The notes: generated by a model not told the origin, from the letters alone. A stretch of DNA of 64,000 nt from Daejeonella sp. H1SJ63 (GCF_029360775.1 NZ_JARKMZ010000002.1:124001-188000); one strand, 5' to 3'. Numbered from the stretch's first letter, positions 45,840-56,440 are shown. A program made the numbers and translations.

Positions 45840-46634
45840 ATGGCTCAAAAGAAAAAATTCAAACTTGGTCTGAATACCCTGATTTCATGGGGTGCATCTG
45901 TTGTAATTGTTGGTCTGATGTTTAAAATCCTTCACTGGAAAGGAGGTGAACTCATGATCGCTGCCGGTTTGATTACCGAAGCTCTTTTATTTTTTGTTAT
46001 GGGCTTTCAGGCAGATCATAAAGATCCTGACTGGACAAGAGTGTATCCTGAACTGGATGATGATTTTAGTGGTGAACGTCCAAAGTCTTCTGCAGTTAAT
46101 ACCGGACAATCATCTACCCAAGCTCTTGATAAGATGTTGTCAGATGCAAAAATCGGTCCGGAGCTGATTGAAAGTCTGGGATCAGGTTTAAGAACTTTCG
46201 GTGATAAGGTTTCTGCAATTTCAGGAATTGCTGATACAGCAAGTGCAACAACTGAACTTACTGCAAAAGTGAAATCAGCTTCCGGAAGTTTTGATGCGCT
46301 TAGCTCTGCCTTTGAAAAGGCAACCGTTAATTTGAAGGAGATGGCTGATTCAAATATTGACTCCAAGTCTTACCATGATCAGGTTAATTCGCTGACCAAA
46401 AATATTGCAGCGCTTAATGCTGTTTATGATCTTGAGTTAAAGGAGTCCAGTGATCATCTGAAGTCAATGAATAAGTTTTATCAGAACCTGTCTCAAACTA
46501 TGCAAAACTTTAATGAATCGATGGAGGATTCAAAACAATTCAAAGATGAGGTAGGTAAGCTTGCGAAGAATCTTTCTTCTCTGAATGCTATTTATGGCAA
46601 CATGCTTTCTGCTATGAATCAGCCACGCGGCTAA
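45840..46634 (+). CDS. gldL: Type IX secretion motor subunit GldL
   Basis: A 264-residue protein with two N-terminal membrane helices (about 14-32 and 37-56) and a long helical cytoplasmic domain. E47 in LITEALLFF lies inside the second helix, where the conserved motor Glu is expected. GldL and GldM form the proton-driven rotary motor of type IX secretion. 44 nt after gldK, 45 nt before gldM. Confidence 0.93.
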   Translation: MAQKKKFKLGLNTLISWGASVVIVGLMFKILHWKGGELMIAAGLITEALLFFVMGFQADHKDPDWTRVYPELDDDFSGERPKSSAVNTGQSSTQALDKMLSDAKIGPELIESLGSGLRTFGDKVSAISGIADTASATTELTAKVKSASGSFDALSSAFEKATVNLKEMADSNIDSKSYHDQVNSLTKNIAALNAVYDLELKESSDHLKSMNKFYQNLSQTMQNFNESMEDSKQFKDEVGKLAKNLSSLNAIYGNMLSAMNQPRG

Positions 46635-46679
46635 GTGTTTTTATTGGTATAGATTTAAAATTTTAAACAGAAGAATTGC

Positions 46680-48212
46680 ATGGCTGGAGGTAAAGAAACC
46701 CCAAGGCAGAAAATGATTGGAATACTGTATCTGGTTCTACTGGGTTTGGTAGCGCTTAATGTAAGTGATTCAATCCTTGAAGCCTTCAAAAATTTAACAG
46801 ATAGCTTGAACGCTTCTACCCAAAATGTTCAGAGTGGGGTAGATGCAACATATGCTTCATTTGAGGCTACAAAGTTAAAGGATGAACCTGAACGGGCTCG
46901 TCCAATCTATGAAAAAGCAAAAAAAGCCAGCTCATATACTGCTGAGCTTGAAACTTACGTTGCCAGTCTGAAAAAGCTGATGGAGCAGGAAGGCGGTGGA
47001 TACAATGAGTCTACCGGAGATATAAGTGCAAGAGATAATTTAGATATTTCTTCCCGTTTAATGATCAATCAGAAGCGCGCTGTAGAATTAAAGAAAAAGA
47101 TCAATGAAACACGTGAAAAGCTGATTTCACTTCTTGATGAAAAGGAACGTGGCAATATTAATTTTTCACTTATTGCTGTTGATCCGCCAAACAGAGGTGG
47201 GGTAAAAAGGTCATGGGAACAATCTAATTTTGGGGATGGTATTCCTCTGACAGCTGCGATCACGGCCCTTGCAAAGATTCAGGCTGATGCAAAAAATGCA
47301 GAATCTGAGGTTGTTAAAAAAATTCTCGGAACGATGGATAGAGCGGTAGTAAACCTGGATCAGTTTTCAGCAGTGGCCGTGGCTCCAACATCTTATTTGA
47401 TTGCTGGCCAGCCTTATTCTGCCGAAGTATTTCTTACTGCATCCGATTCAAAATCAAGTCCGGATATTACAGTAGGCGGGGCCAGACTGCAGATTAAAGA
47501 TGGAAAAGGAACTTATACGGTGAATACAAGTAAGGAAGGAATCTTTAGCTGGACAGGAACGGTTCGGGTAAAGCAGACAGATGGTTCTGTTAAAACATAT
47601 ATCACTCCTGAACAGAAATATCAGGTTGCACGCCCTTCGGTTGTGGTTTCTCCTGATAAAATGAATGTATTTTATGTAGGTGTTCCTAATCCGGTTTCTG
47701 TTTCGGCTCCGGGTATTCCGAAAGAAAATTTGTCTGTTACTATCAGTGGAGGCACTATTTCCGGTTCAAATGGAAAGTATACTGTTAATGTTAGTGCTCC
47801 CGGAAGTGTAGCCAAGGTGAATGTATCAGCTAATATCAATGGGAAGGTCCAGAATATTGGTTCAAGCGATTTTCGTGTAAAACGTATTCCTGACCCTAAG
47901 GCTAAATTTGCCGGTAAGACCGGTGGAAACCTTAGTGCTGTAGTAATCAAATCACAGAGTTCTATATTTGCAATTCTGGATCAGTTTGATTTTGACGCAA
48001 AATTTGAAGTGACCAGATTCAGTCTTGTTATTGCCAGACCACGTGCTGATGTGGTTGTATTACAGGGAACGGGCAACTCATTCAGTCAGCAGATGCGTGC
48101 TGCCGTTGCAGCTGTTACTCCGGGATCCCGTGTAATTTTTGATGATATTGTTGCGGTTGGCCCTGACGGAACACAAAGACAGTTAGATCCAATGGCCTTT
48201 AAAGCAAATTAA
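46680..48212 (+). CDS. gldM: Type IX secretion motor subunit GldM
   Basis: A 510-residue protein with one N-terminal helix (about 12-32, KMIGILYLVLLGLVALNVSD) and a long periplasmic part made of a helical domain and several beta domains. It reaches from the motor to the GldK/N ring. The conserved start AGGKETPRQKMI is characteristic. gldN follows 5 nt later. Confidence 0.94.
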   Translation: MAGGKETPRQKMIGILYLVLLGLVALNVSDSILEAFKNLTDSLNASTQNVQSGVDATYASFEATKLKDEPERARPIYEKAKKASSYTAELETYVASLKKLMEQEGGGYNESTGDISARDNLDISSRLMINQKRAVELKKKINETREKLISLLDEKERGNINFSLIAVDPPNRGGVKRSWEQSNFGDGIPLTAAITALAKIQADAKNAESEVVKKILGTMDRAVVNLDQFSAVAVAPTSYLIAGQPYSAEVFLTASDSKSSPDITVGGARLQIKDGKGTYTVNTSKEGIFSWTGTVRVKQTDGSVKTYITPEQKYQVARPSVVVSPDKMNVFYVGVPNPVSVSAPGIPKENLSVTISGGTISGSNGKYTVNVSAPGSVAKVNVSANINGKVQNIGSSDFRVKRIPDPKAKFAGKTGGNLSAVVIKSQSSIFAILDQFDFDAKFEVTRFSLVIARPRADVVVLQGTGNSFSQQMRAAVAAVTPGSRVIFDDIVAVGPDGTQRQLDPMAFKAN

Positions 48213-48217
48213 TTGGT

Positions 48218-49084
48218 ATGAAAAAGATAGTTTTTGCCTTGATCCTTATTGCCGCCACACTTCGTTTGAGTGCTCAGGCCCCTAATTTAAATAATGGTAC
48301 AAAACCGAAACCGGCTGAAAGACCATTGGATGGGTATTATCAGAAGACCAATATCCTGAGTGCTAAAGTAAGTCCTTATGCAAGTCTCAGAGAATCTGAT
48401 GTCATGTTCAGAAAGCGCGTTTGGCGCGAAATTGACCTTCGCGAAAAGGTAAACATGATTTTTGCTTCTCCCAAGGCAAGATTAATTACGATTCTTACTG
48501 ATGCAATTCAGGCAGGTGAATTAACTGCTTATGATGCAAGCAGTACTAAAGATGATGTTAACGGAGATGAGTTTTCGGTTGTTTTAAAACCCGAAGAGGC
48601 GATGGCTAAATTTGCAGACAGTGTACTTGTACCTATCTTTGATAAAGATGGTAACCAGACCGGAACTGTGGTTAAAGCCGGAGAGTTCAATCCCGATAGT
48701 ATTGTTAAATTTCGTATTAAAGAAGACTGGATTTTTGATAAGCAGCGTTCAGTTTTTGAACCTCGTATTGTGGGCATTGCTCCAATGATTCGTATTTCAG
48801 CTGCAGGCCAGGCATTTGATGAGCAGCCTGCATTCTGGATTTATTTTCCTGAAGTACGCCATTTGCTGGTTACCAAGGCTGTTGTAAACAGAAATAACGA
48901 CGCGACAGGATTGAGTTATGACGATATCTTCATGAAGCGTGTTTTTGCAAGCTATATTGTTAAGGAATCAAATCCGGAGGATTTGCGGATTAAAGATTAT
49001 GCAGTTGGCATAGACAAGTTGTATGAATCCGAGAGAGTGAAGAAAGACCTGATGGACTTTGAACATGATCTCTGGTCGTTCTGA
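48218..49084 (+). CDS. gldN: Type IX secretion ring protein GldN
   Basis: A 288-residue periplasmic protein with a signal peptide (about 1-20, ending SAQ). Conserved segments KRVWREIDLREKVN and FWIYFPEVRHLL are typical of GldN/PorN, which binds GldK. Last gene of gldKLMN; the convergent uvrC stop lies 61 nt downstream, with a CCGGCAGAATG/CTTCCGGC inverted repeat between. Confidence 0.93.
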   Translation: MKKIVFALILIAATLRLSAQAPNLNNGTKPKPAERPLDGYYQKTNILSAKVSPYASLRESDVMFRKRVWREIDLREKVNMIFASPKARLITILTDAIQAGELTAYDASSTKDDVNGDEFSVVLKPEEAMAKFADSVLVPIFDKDGNQTGTVVKAGEFNPDSIVKFRIKEDWIFDKQRSVFEPRIVGIAPMIRISAAGQAFDEQPAFWIYFPEVRHLLVTKAVVNRNNDATGLSYDDIFMKRVFASYIVKESNPEDLRIKDYAVGIDKLYESERVKKDLMDFEHDLWSF

Positions 49085-49144
49085 CCATTCAGGATAAGCT
49101 CATATATAAAGATGCCGGCAGAATGTGATATTCTTCCGGCATTT

Positions 49145-50944
49145 TTATTTGAAATAACTTAGCAGGGCAGCTGCCTGACTTTTGTTTAGTACCTCCAGCA
49201 GTTCATTTTCAGTAGCTTCTTTTATTTTTTTCACTGACTTAAAATGGCGCAGCAGATTTTCTGCCGATATTCTTCCCACTCCGGGAATGTTTTCCAGTTC
49301 TGTGGCAAGAGTAGCCTTATTCCTTCTTTTTCTGTGGAAGGTAATCCCGAACCGGTGTGCTTCATCCCTTAGCTGCTGAATGACTTTCAGACTTTCAGAT
49401 TTTTTATCAAGATATAATGGATACTGATCGCCCGGATAATACAGCTCTTCGAGCCTCTTTGCTATTCCTATAACAGTTACCTGTTTGTCAATTCCCAAAG
49501 TTTTCAGACTTTTTATTGCTGATGATAACTGTCCTTTACCACCGTCAATAACAATAAGCTGGGGTAAACTTTGGCCCTCATCAAGCATCCTTCTGTATCT
49601 TCTGTAAACGGCCTCTTCCATGGTAGCAAAGTCGTTGGGGCCTTCAACGGTCTTAACATTGAAATGTCTGTAATCTTTTTTGGATGGCTTTGCATCTTTA
49701 AATACAACTATTGCTGATACCGGAAACTTTCCGTGAAAGTTTGAGTTATCAAAGCATTCAATATGCCTTGGCAGCTGATTCAGGCGGAGATCTTTCATGA
49801 TCTGGTTTAGCAGACGGTCAGTTTTTAGTCCGGGGTTAAGCTTTTCATATTGTTCCAGTTTTTCCCGTTTGAAAAAGAGAACATTCTTTTGAGACAGTTC
49901 CAGTAATTTTTTCTTTTCCCCGAGCTTGGGAATAGTGAATTTTATGCCCGAATCATCCGGTAGTTCGACCTCAAATGGAACAATGATTTCTTTAGCATGA
50001 CTTTTAAATCTTGTTCTGAATTCTGCGATTGCTATGCTTAATAACTCTTCATCGGTTTCGTCAAGGCGCTTTTTCATTTCCAGTGTCTGGGTCTGAATTA
50101 CTGTGCCGTTCATTACTTTCAGGAAATTAACAAAAGCATGTTTTTCATCAGTCGCAATACTGAAAACGTCTACATCGCTTATTGATGAGTTAACTATGGT
50201 TGATTTACTCTGGTAGCGCTCAAGAAGATCATATTTTGATTTTAAATGATGGGAAAGTTCGAAATTCAGCTCCTCTACCGATTCGTCAAGCTGTTTCTTC
50301 AGCCTCCTGATTACACCACCGGTTTTTCCATTCAGGATGTCTTTTATCTCTGCAATGCTCTGATCGTAATCTTCTTCTGATTGAAAGGCCTGGCACGGAC
50401 CTTTGCAGTTCCCTATCTGATATTCGAGGCAGATTCTGAACTTCCCGGCATCGATATTTTCCTTTGTCAAAGGCAGGCTGCATGTTCTGAGCGGATAAAT
50501 CTCTTTGATCATACCCAGAATGGTATGCATCATACTTACCGATGCATATGGACCAAAATAGGTTGAGCCATCGCGGATAATCTTTCTGGTCCAGAAGATG
50601 CGTGGAAATTTTTCATGCTTAATGATGATCCATGGATAAGTCTTATCATCTTTAAGCATGACATTATACCTTGGCTGATGCTTTTTGATCAGACTGTTTT
50701 CGAGCAGCCAGGCATCAATTTCAGTATCAACAATCGTAAAGGTGATTTTGCGGATCTTACTGACCAGTACCCTGGTTTTGGCATTTACCCTGTAATTGTC
50801 CTTATTGAAATAAGAGGAAACTCTGTTTTTAAGATTTTTGGCTTTGCCTATATAGATCAGTTCATCAGTGTCTGACCAGAACTGATAAACACCTGGTTTT
50901 TGCGGGAGTTTCCTTAACTCGGAGCGATAATCAAAGTCTTTCAT
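49145..50944 (-). CDS. uvrC: Excinuclease ABC subunit C
   Basis: A 599-residue UvrC. GIY-YIG nuclease domain at the N-terminus (GVYQF ... LIYIGKAKNLKNRVSSYF), UvrB-binding UVR motif near 200, RNaseH-like nuclease (CFDNSNFHG ... VIDGGKGQL), and C-terminal tandem HhH (LENIPGVGRISAENLLRHF). Makes both incisions in nucleotide excision repair. Normal length. Confidence 0.96.
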   Translation of the reverse strand: MKDFDYRSELRKLPQKPGVYQFWSDTDELIYIGKAKNLKNRVSSYFNKDNYRVNAKTRVLVSKIRKITFTIVDTEIDAWLLENSLIKKHQPRYNVMLKDDKTYPWIIIKHEKFPRIFWTRKIIRDGSTYFGPYASVSMMHTILGMIKEIYPLRTCSLPLTKENIDAGKFRICLEYQIGNCKGPCQAFQSEEDYDQSIAEIKDILNGKTGGVIRRLKKQLDESVEELNFELSHHLKSKYDLLERYQSKSTIVNSSISDVDVFSIATDEKHAFVNFLKVMNGTVIQTQTLEMKKRLDETDEELLSIAIAEFRTRFKSHAKEIIVPFEVELPDDSGIKFTIPKLGEKKKLLELSQKNVLFFKREKLEQYEKLNPGLKTDRLLNQIMKDLRLNQLPRHIECFDNSNFHGKFPVSAIVVFKDAKPSKKDYRHFNVKTVEGPNDFATMEEAVYRRYRRMLDEGQSLPQLIVIDGGKGQLSSAIKSLKTLGIDKQVTVIGIAKRLEELYYPGDQYPLYLDKKSESLKVIQQLRDEAHRFGITFHRKRRNKATLATELENIPGVGRISAENLLRHFKSVKKIKEATENELLEVLNKSQAAALLSYFK

Positions 50945-50992
50945 AATATATGATATGCCCGACCCCGGGATTGTTCCTGAAGATGATCTTTT

Positions 50993-53230
50993 CTAGAATC
51001 CAAGTTTTTTGTCCTGTTCTGTCTGACCCGGTTGCTGCCGGGAATATGCTCCGCAATCCAGGATCGTGGTAATTCCACCTTTAGGTAAAGGGAAATCACC
51101 TTTACTGTATTTCAATGTTGGATCTGCATATACTTTTTGCATGTAAAGGCCAAATATTGGCAGGGCAGTGTTGGCCCCCTCTCCGAATGAGGTTGTACTG
51201 AAATGAATGGCTCTGTCTTCTGCTCCGGTCCATACTCCGGTTACCAGCTCAGGGGTAATACCCATGAACCAGCCGTCGGAGTTATTCTGTGTTGTGCCGG
51301 TTTTTCCTCCAATTGGATTGGTCAGATTGTATTTCCAGCCTAATCGCACTCCGGTGCCTTCTTTTACAACCGCTTTAAGCATATCGGTCATAACGTAGGC
51401 TGTTTGTTCATCCAGAACTACTTTTACTTTAGGCCGGCGTTCATAGATCACATTGCCGTTCTTATCCTCTATACGCAACAGATAAATCGGCTCTGTCCAT
51501 ACCCCATGATTAACAAACACAGAATATGCTCCAACCATATCATAAACTGATGCATCAAATGAACCCAGACAGATAGATGGAACGGCAGGAACATCGCTGG
51601 TAATTCCCATGTTTTTGGTAAGAGTTGCTACGGCAGTCGGACCAACCTGTTTCATCATGTAGGCAGTCACATAATTTTGCGAGTTGGCCAATGCCTTCTT
51701 AAGCGTAAGAGTTCCCGGTAACGGATTGTATGCTTTTGGCGTCCAGACCGTTCCATCTCCTGCATCTATTCCTACAGGCTCATTGGCAACAGTATAACAT
51801 GGAGAGTAACCACCGTTTCCGATTGCTACAGCATAAGTAAATGGTTTGGCCGTAGAACCAACCTGCCGGGTACCCATTTTTACCTGATCGTATTTAAAAT
51901 GGGTATAATTAGTGCCACCAACCCATGCACGTATGTATCCGGTTTGTGGTTCCATTGACATAACTGCATTTCTGAGCATTAATTTATAATACTTAATAGA
52001 GTCCAATGGGCGCATCAATGTGTCAATCTCACCTCTCCAGCTGAATATGCTCATACGGGCAGGTGTTTTAAAGTTTTGCAGAATCTCTTCTTCACTCTTG
52101 CCTTCAGATTTAAGCTGCTGATAACGGTCTGAACGGCGCATGCCCTGATCAATAAGTGTCTTGGCTTCCTGAAAGTTAAACGGATCTCTGCCTTTCCATG
52201 AATTATTGAACTGAACCTGCAGTATTTTAAGGTATTCCTGCTGAGATTGTTCAGCATATTTCTGCATGCGCGAATTTATAGTGGTATAGATCTTCAATCC
52301 ATCTCTGTCAAGGTCGTATGGGGTTCCGTCAGCTTTGTAAATAGAATTTTCTTCCAGTGTTTGCTGGATATCTTTCTTTAAAACGGTTCTGAAATAGGGG
52401 GCAGATCCTTCATTATGATCTGATGGATTAAAGTCGAGTTTAAGCGGAATTTCTTTAAGGCGTTCCTTTTCTTCATCACTGATGTAGTTGGCCTTGTTCA
52501 TATTCTCTATAACCGTATTCCGTCGCAATAATGCCCGTTCAGGGTTTCTGTATGGATTATATAATGATGGCCCTTTCAGCATGCCGATAAGGATGGCAGC
52601 CTGTTCAGGTTTGAGCTTATCGGGTGTAGTGCTGAAATAGGTTCTTGCAGCCGATTTGATTCCATAAGTATTATAGGAGCCAAAGTCTACGGTATTCAGA
52701 TACATGGTAATAATCTCTTCCTTGGTATACTGGCGCTCCAGTTTGACCGCAACAATGAGTTCCTGCGATTTCTGGATCAATCGTTTCATGAAATTTCTGG
52801 AACGTCCTTCTTTCGAGAACAGGTTAAGTGCAAGCTGCTGGGTAATCGTACTTGCTCCCTGCCTGTTCCCGGCAAGGTTATAAAAAATAACAGTAAACGT
52901 ACGTTTGAAGTCAATGCCCGAATGGTTATAAAAGCGAATATCTTCTGTGGCGATCAGGGCATTAATTACGTTTGGCGATATTTCATCATAACGAACATTG
53001 GAACGGTTCTGTACATAATAGGTTCCTAAAACCACATTGTCATCAGAAATAACTTCAGATGCCTGATTACTTTTTGGATTTTCTAGAGTCCGCAGATCAG
53101 GAAGTCTTCCAAATAGTCCGAGTCCGATGCTGAAAATCAGTATAGCGCCAAAAGCAATAATTCCGATGATCCATTTCCAGAAAAGGATGGTATATCGATT
53201 TAATTCTTGCTTTGTTAAAGGGGAATTCAT
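50993..53230 (-). CDS. Class A penicillin-binding protein 1A
   Basis: A 745-residue bifunctional peptidoglycan synthase: one N-terminal helix (about 15-38), GT51 glycosyltransferase with E96 in ATEDIRFYNH and STITQQLALN, and transpeptidase with S459-T-A-K462, SQN and KTGTT. Family is MrcA/PBP1A-like. Ends with a short polar tail. 12 nt downstream of the PorW/SprE-like gene, possibly co-transcribed. Confidence 0.94.
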   Translation of the reverse strand: MNSPLTKQELNRYTILFWKWIIGIIAFGAILIFSIGLGLFGRLPDLRTLENPKSNQASEVISDDNVVLGTYYVQNRSNVRYDEISPNVINALIATEDIRFYNHSGIDFKRTFTVIFYNLAGNRQGASTITQQLALNLFSKEGRSRNFMKRLIQKSQELIVAVKLERQYTKEEIITMYLNTVDFGSYNTYGIKSAARTYFSTTPDKLKPEQAAILIGMLKGPSLYNPYRNPERALLRRNTVIENMNKANYISDEEKERLKEIPLKLDFNPSDHNEGSAPYFRTVLKKDIQQTLEENSIYKADGTPYDLDRDGLKIYTTINSRMQKYAEQSQQEYLKILQVQFNNSWKGRDPFNFQEAKTLIDQGMRRSDRYQQLKSEGKSEEEILQNFKTPARMSIFSWRGEIDTLMRPLDSIKYYKLMLRNAVMSMEPQTGYIRAWVGGTNYTHFKYDQVKMGTRQVGSTAKPFTYAVAIGNGGYSPCYTVANEPVGIDAGDGTVWTPKAYNPLPGTLTLKKALANSQNYVTAYMMKQVGPTAVATLTKNMGITSDVPAVPSICLGSFDASVYDMVGAYSVFVNHGVWTEPIYLLRIEDKNGNVIYERRPKVKVVLDEQTAYVMTDMLKAVVKEGTGVRLGWKYNLTNPIGGKTGTTQNNSDGWFMGITPELVTGVWTGAEDRAIHFSTTSFGEGANTALPIFGLYMQKVYADPTLKYSKGDFPLPKGGITTILDCGAYSRQQPGQTEQDKKLGF

Positions 53231-53242
53231 AGCTGTTTTGTA

Positions 53243-55984
53243 TTAGTAATGCTTCTTATAAAACTCAACATAGCGGTCAAGTGTTTCTTTATCACTTATC
53301 TTTTCCAGATTTTGCTGGCTTATATAGAACGTATCATATTTTGTTGCAGGTATTTTCATGATCTCTCCCATCATCGGACTGATCTTGTTATAATAATCAT
53401 CAGCAGCTGCTTTACCGGCAACAGGACCCACAAATATCAGCTGATTTTGATCAGAGATTTGTTTTAACTGATGCTTGATCACAATTCCCGGCAAATTTAC
53501 GCGGTTAAACTGTCCGATTCCAAAACGTGAGGAGCTTAAATTTACTGAAGGGTCAGAGACGTTTACGACGAAATAGAAATCACCGGATTCCGATGCTGAA
53601 AAGAATTCATTTATTGCAGGAGTCTCCATCCCTGACTGAGCGATTACAGGTCCGGTCTTTACAATAGGATCTTTCAATTCAGGTACAGGGGCGATTGCTG
53701 TTTTCTCTGCAATTGCAGATACTTCTTTAGTAGCTATAGTCTGCTCTGTCTGTGGCTCTATGATGAAACGATCTTTGTTGGGATCATGATCGATCAAAGC
53801 TGTTGTCCTTCCTGCCATTTCTGGTCTGTTAGTGTCTATAAATACCAGATGGCCTTTTACTAAAGGTACAATTAGTTTTTCATCAGGATAAGCTTTTACG
53901 ATTTCTTTGAATGCGGTTTCAAGCATGTTAAGTTTTTGAGTATGTCCCAGAGCCAGAGCTCTTAAATAATCTAATTGTGCAGACGAACGCTTATCTGTAC
54001 CTCCTGAAATAAATTTGTCGATTGAGTTGATTACTTCAACATATTTTCTTTCCGTATACCTGTCGTAGGTTTCATTGTAAAGCCGGTTAAATGCCAGTTG
54101 CTTCTCATCATTTTTTTGACTGTATTCCGGGTCAAGAATAGTTCTTGCAAACGGTGAAGCAGAGTATTGATTCAGCAATATGTTTTTATACTCATCTGAT
54201 CTTGTTTGGTTTACATTAAGATACAGACGATAAAGGTTGTAATAAACTGCCGGTTTATTCGAATTGCCGGGGAAGCGTTTCAGGAGCTGCTCGTAGGTCT
54301 TTACTGCTTCTGCGGTATCCAGTGCCACTTCTCTGTAATAGCTGGCAACATCATACATGGCAGCAGCAATCTTTTGATCAGATATACTCTTTTTCAGGGC
54401 AGTCAGAGGAACAGACTCCATGAATGACTTTCTGAGACTGTCTGTATTGATACTTACAGGGATGCTGTTTAATTGGAGGAAAGGGTCTGCGCCTCCATTT
54501 TGTTCGGGTACAGGGATATTTGCAATATCTGCAGCCGATTTCTGACTTCTCCTCCAGTTATCCTCAAGCTTCCGGCTCCCCCAGCGTTTTTTGAAGTCGA
54601 GCATCCCTTGCTTTATTGCCATTTCATTGTTGAAATAGAATTTACTGTCGCCGGTAATTCCGCTTATCTGGTTTTGGGAAGCAGGGCTGTTGTTTCCCTG
54701 TGTAAGCTTTAGCCTTGCTTTTAATTCTTCCTGTTTTAGCAGAGATTCTATTTTTAATTCTCTTTCTGATTCTGAGAGTCCGGCAATCATCTGAAGAGTG
54801 TCCTCCCTGGCAATAATTGAAAGCCTGTCGGCAAGCAGTTCCAGGTTATCAGCCTTTTTTTTGATTAATGCGTAATCCGGATGTACTTTCGGTAATGTTG
54901 TAAGGGTACTGTCGTAATATGCCTTTGCATTCAGAAAATCTGATTGCTTTAAATAGATCTCTGCCAGCTGAAGGTAAGACAAAGCCTTCTGATTCAGGTT
55001 TTTTGTACTTTTTACGACTGATATTTTATAGTTTTCAATTGCTTTTTCAGTCTGTTGTGCATTTTTAAAGCTGTTTGCAATCTGATAATAGATCTGGTCA
55101 GCAAAGTCCTTATTCTTTTCATCTTTCAATAAGGCACTGATTAATTTTGTTCTGCCGCTTGTATCTCCGCTAAGTTCAGTCTTTAAATTGATGCGGCTCA
55201 GATATGCATTAAATGCCATTTCAAATGGGGCATTGCTCTTCAGTACTTTTGAATAATTCTGTATTGCCTCATCGTGCTGCTCACTGATTTCCTGTAATTG
55301 AGCAGTCAGATAAGTCCAGCGTATTTTGTTTTGTTTTACTTTGGTATGCTGAACAGCAAGCTTAAGTAATCTTATTGCTTCAATATCCTGTTTGGCGTAA
55401 ATATGGAGTTGCGCACTAACTGCATAGATGTCGGATACTGATTTCTTTTCTGTGCGGATATATTTTAAGGCTGAATCTATTGTTGCTTCAGCTTCCTCCA
55501 ATCTGTCGGATGCGATAAGTGACCGGGCCTTCCATGCCAGAGATGCCTGACGGATTTCTTTCTGAGCCGGATAATTGCTGTATACATAGTTAAAGAACTC
55601 TACAGCATTGTAGAAGTTTGATTTAAAATGATTGGCTTTGCCGATCAGGAAATAAGCATCGTCCACATATTTGCTGTGTGACTTCTCATTGGCTATGGTA
55701 TTTGCTTTGAGAATCGCATCATCGAGTTTTTTTAATTCCGGCTGTGAAAGTATTTCCGATGGCTCCCTATAAACAGATATTACTCTGTCATAATTATCTA
55801 TGTATGCCTGTTTAATATTCCTTTCGCTCTCATTAAGCAGCTCGCCTGCATTATACAGTATATTATAATGGGCTGTAAGATTCTGCATTCCCCGACTGGC
55901 AACATTTTCCTTTTGAGTACTGCAGGAAAACATGCAGAAGCTGATAAGCAGAAAATGGAGAGTGTAAAGACTTTTAGATCTCAA
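53243..55984 (-). CDS. PorW/SprE-like TPR lipoprotein of type IX secretion
   Basis: A 913-residue lipoprotein (lipobox SC21) with many TPR repeats and the opening block NVASRGMQNLTAHYNILYNAGELL, characteristic of the SprE/PorW family required for type IX secretion and gliding. The C-terminus (YYNKISPMMGEIMKIPATKYDTFYISQ) is an SPOR-like fold. The start codon is TTG, with an in-frame stop upstream and no ATG before the lipobox. Its presence 4 kb from gldN adds to the type IX cluster. Confidence 0.85.
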   Translation of the reverse strand: MRSKSLYTLHFLLISFCMFSCSTQKENVASRGMQNLTAHYNILYNAGELLNESERNIKQAYIDNYDRVISVYREPSEILSQPELKKLDDAILKANTIANEKSHSKYVDDAYFLIGKANHFKSNFYNAVEFFNYVYSNYPAQKEIRQASLAWKARSLIASDRLEEAEATIDSALKYIRTEKKSVSDIYAVSAQLHIYAKQDIEAIRLLKLAVQHTKVKQNKIRWTYLTAQLQEISEQHDEAIQNYSKVLKSNAPFEMAFNAYLSRINLKTELSGDTSGRTKLISALLKDEKNKDFADQIYYQIANSFKNAQQTEKAIENYKISVVKSTKNLNQKALSYLQLAEIYLKQSDFLNAKAYYDSTLTTLPKVHPDYALIKKKADNLELLADRLSIIAREDTLQMIAGLSESERELKIESLLKQEELKARLKLTQGNNSPASQNQISGITGDSKFYFNNEMAIKQGMLDFKKRWGSRKLEDNWRRSQKSAADIANIPVPEQNGGADPFLQLNSIPVSINTDSLRKSFMESVPLTALKKSISDQKIAAAMYDVASYYREVALDTAEAVKTYEQLLKRFPGNSNKPAVYYNLYRLYLNVNQTRSDEYKNILLNQYSASPFARTILDPEYSQKNDEKQLAFNRLYNETYDRYTERKYVEVINSIDKFISGGTDKRSSAQLDYLRALALGHTQKLNMLETAFKEIVKAYPDEKLIVPLVKGHLVFIDTNRPEMAGRTTALIDHDPNKDRFIIEPQTEQTIATKEVSAIAEKTAIAPVPELKDPIVKTGPVIAQSGMETPAINEFFSASESGDFYFVVNVSDPSVNLSSSRFGIGQFNRVNLPGIVIKHQLKQISDQNQLIFVGPVAGKAAADDYYNKISPMMGEIMKIPATKYDTFYISQQNLEKISDKETLDRYVEFYKKHY

Positions 55985-56022
55985 ATTATTCAGAGCTTGA
56001 AATTATTATAACAGAATCTTTG

Positions 56023-56030
56023 CAAAGATA
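56023..56030 (-). promoter_or_regulatory. -7 element for the PorW/SprE-like gene
   Basis: TATCTTTG on the minus strand, about 38 nt before the TTG start. It shares a 210-nt divergent spacer with the atp promoter. Confidence 0.4.
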
Positions 56031-56169
56031 TTTTATCATAATGTATTTGTACCGATAAATATAAACTCTTTCTGCCATAATATACTTTTTGGGTCTGGCC
56101 ATTCTGATCTCATTCATGCTTCAAAGAGATGCAGGGATAATTAATTCAATAAAAGCCTTATTATTTTGA

Positions 56170-56177
56170 TAGTTTTG
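56170..56177 (+). promoter_or_regulatory. -7 element for the atp operon
   Basis: TAGTTTTG lies 17 nt before the ATG of the AtpZ-like gene, so it likely drives atp. A -33 TTTG is not visible at 19-21 nt upstream. Confidence 0.45.
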
Positions 56178-56194
56178 CAACGAAATTTTAGTCT

Positions 56195-56440
56195 ATGCAT
56201 CAGTCAGATGAAAATTCAGACAGGAAGGACGAAGCCCGGAATGAAAATCAGCCTTTAAAGAGCTATGCCAGATATACCGGTATGGCTTTTCAAATGATGG
56301 GAATTATTGCAGTATTTGCCTTTGCCGGGTATAAGATAGACGAATGGTACGGGCATAAGGTGCAATGGGTTACTGCCCTTGCTTGTGTACTGGGCGTATG
56401 TCTTTCTATATATCAGATTATCAGACAGTTAAAAGAATGA
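56195..56440 (+). CDS. AtpZ/AtpI-like F0F1 accessory protein
   Basis: An 81-residue protein with two helices (about 30-48 and 57-76), of the short AtpZ/AtpI type found in front of atp operons. Homologues aid c-ring assembly or Mg/Ca uptake. It overlaps the next gene (ATGA), so the two are translated together. Confidence 0.82.
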   Translation: MHQSDENSDRKDEARNENQPLKSYARYTGMAFQMMGIIAVFAFAGYKIDEWYGHKVQWVTALACVLGVCLSIYQIIRQLKE

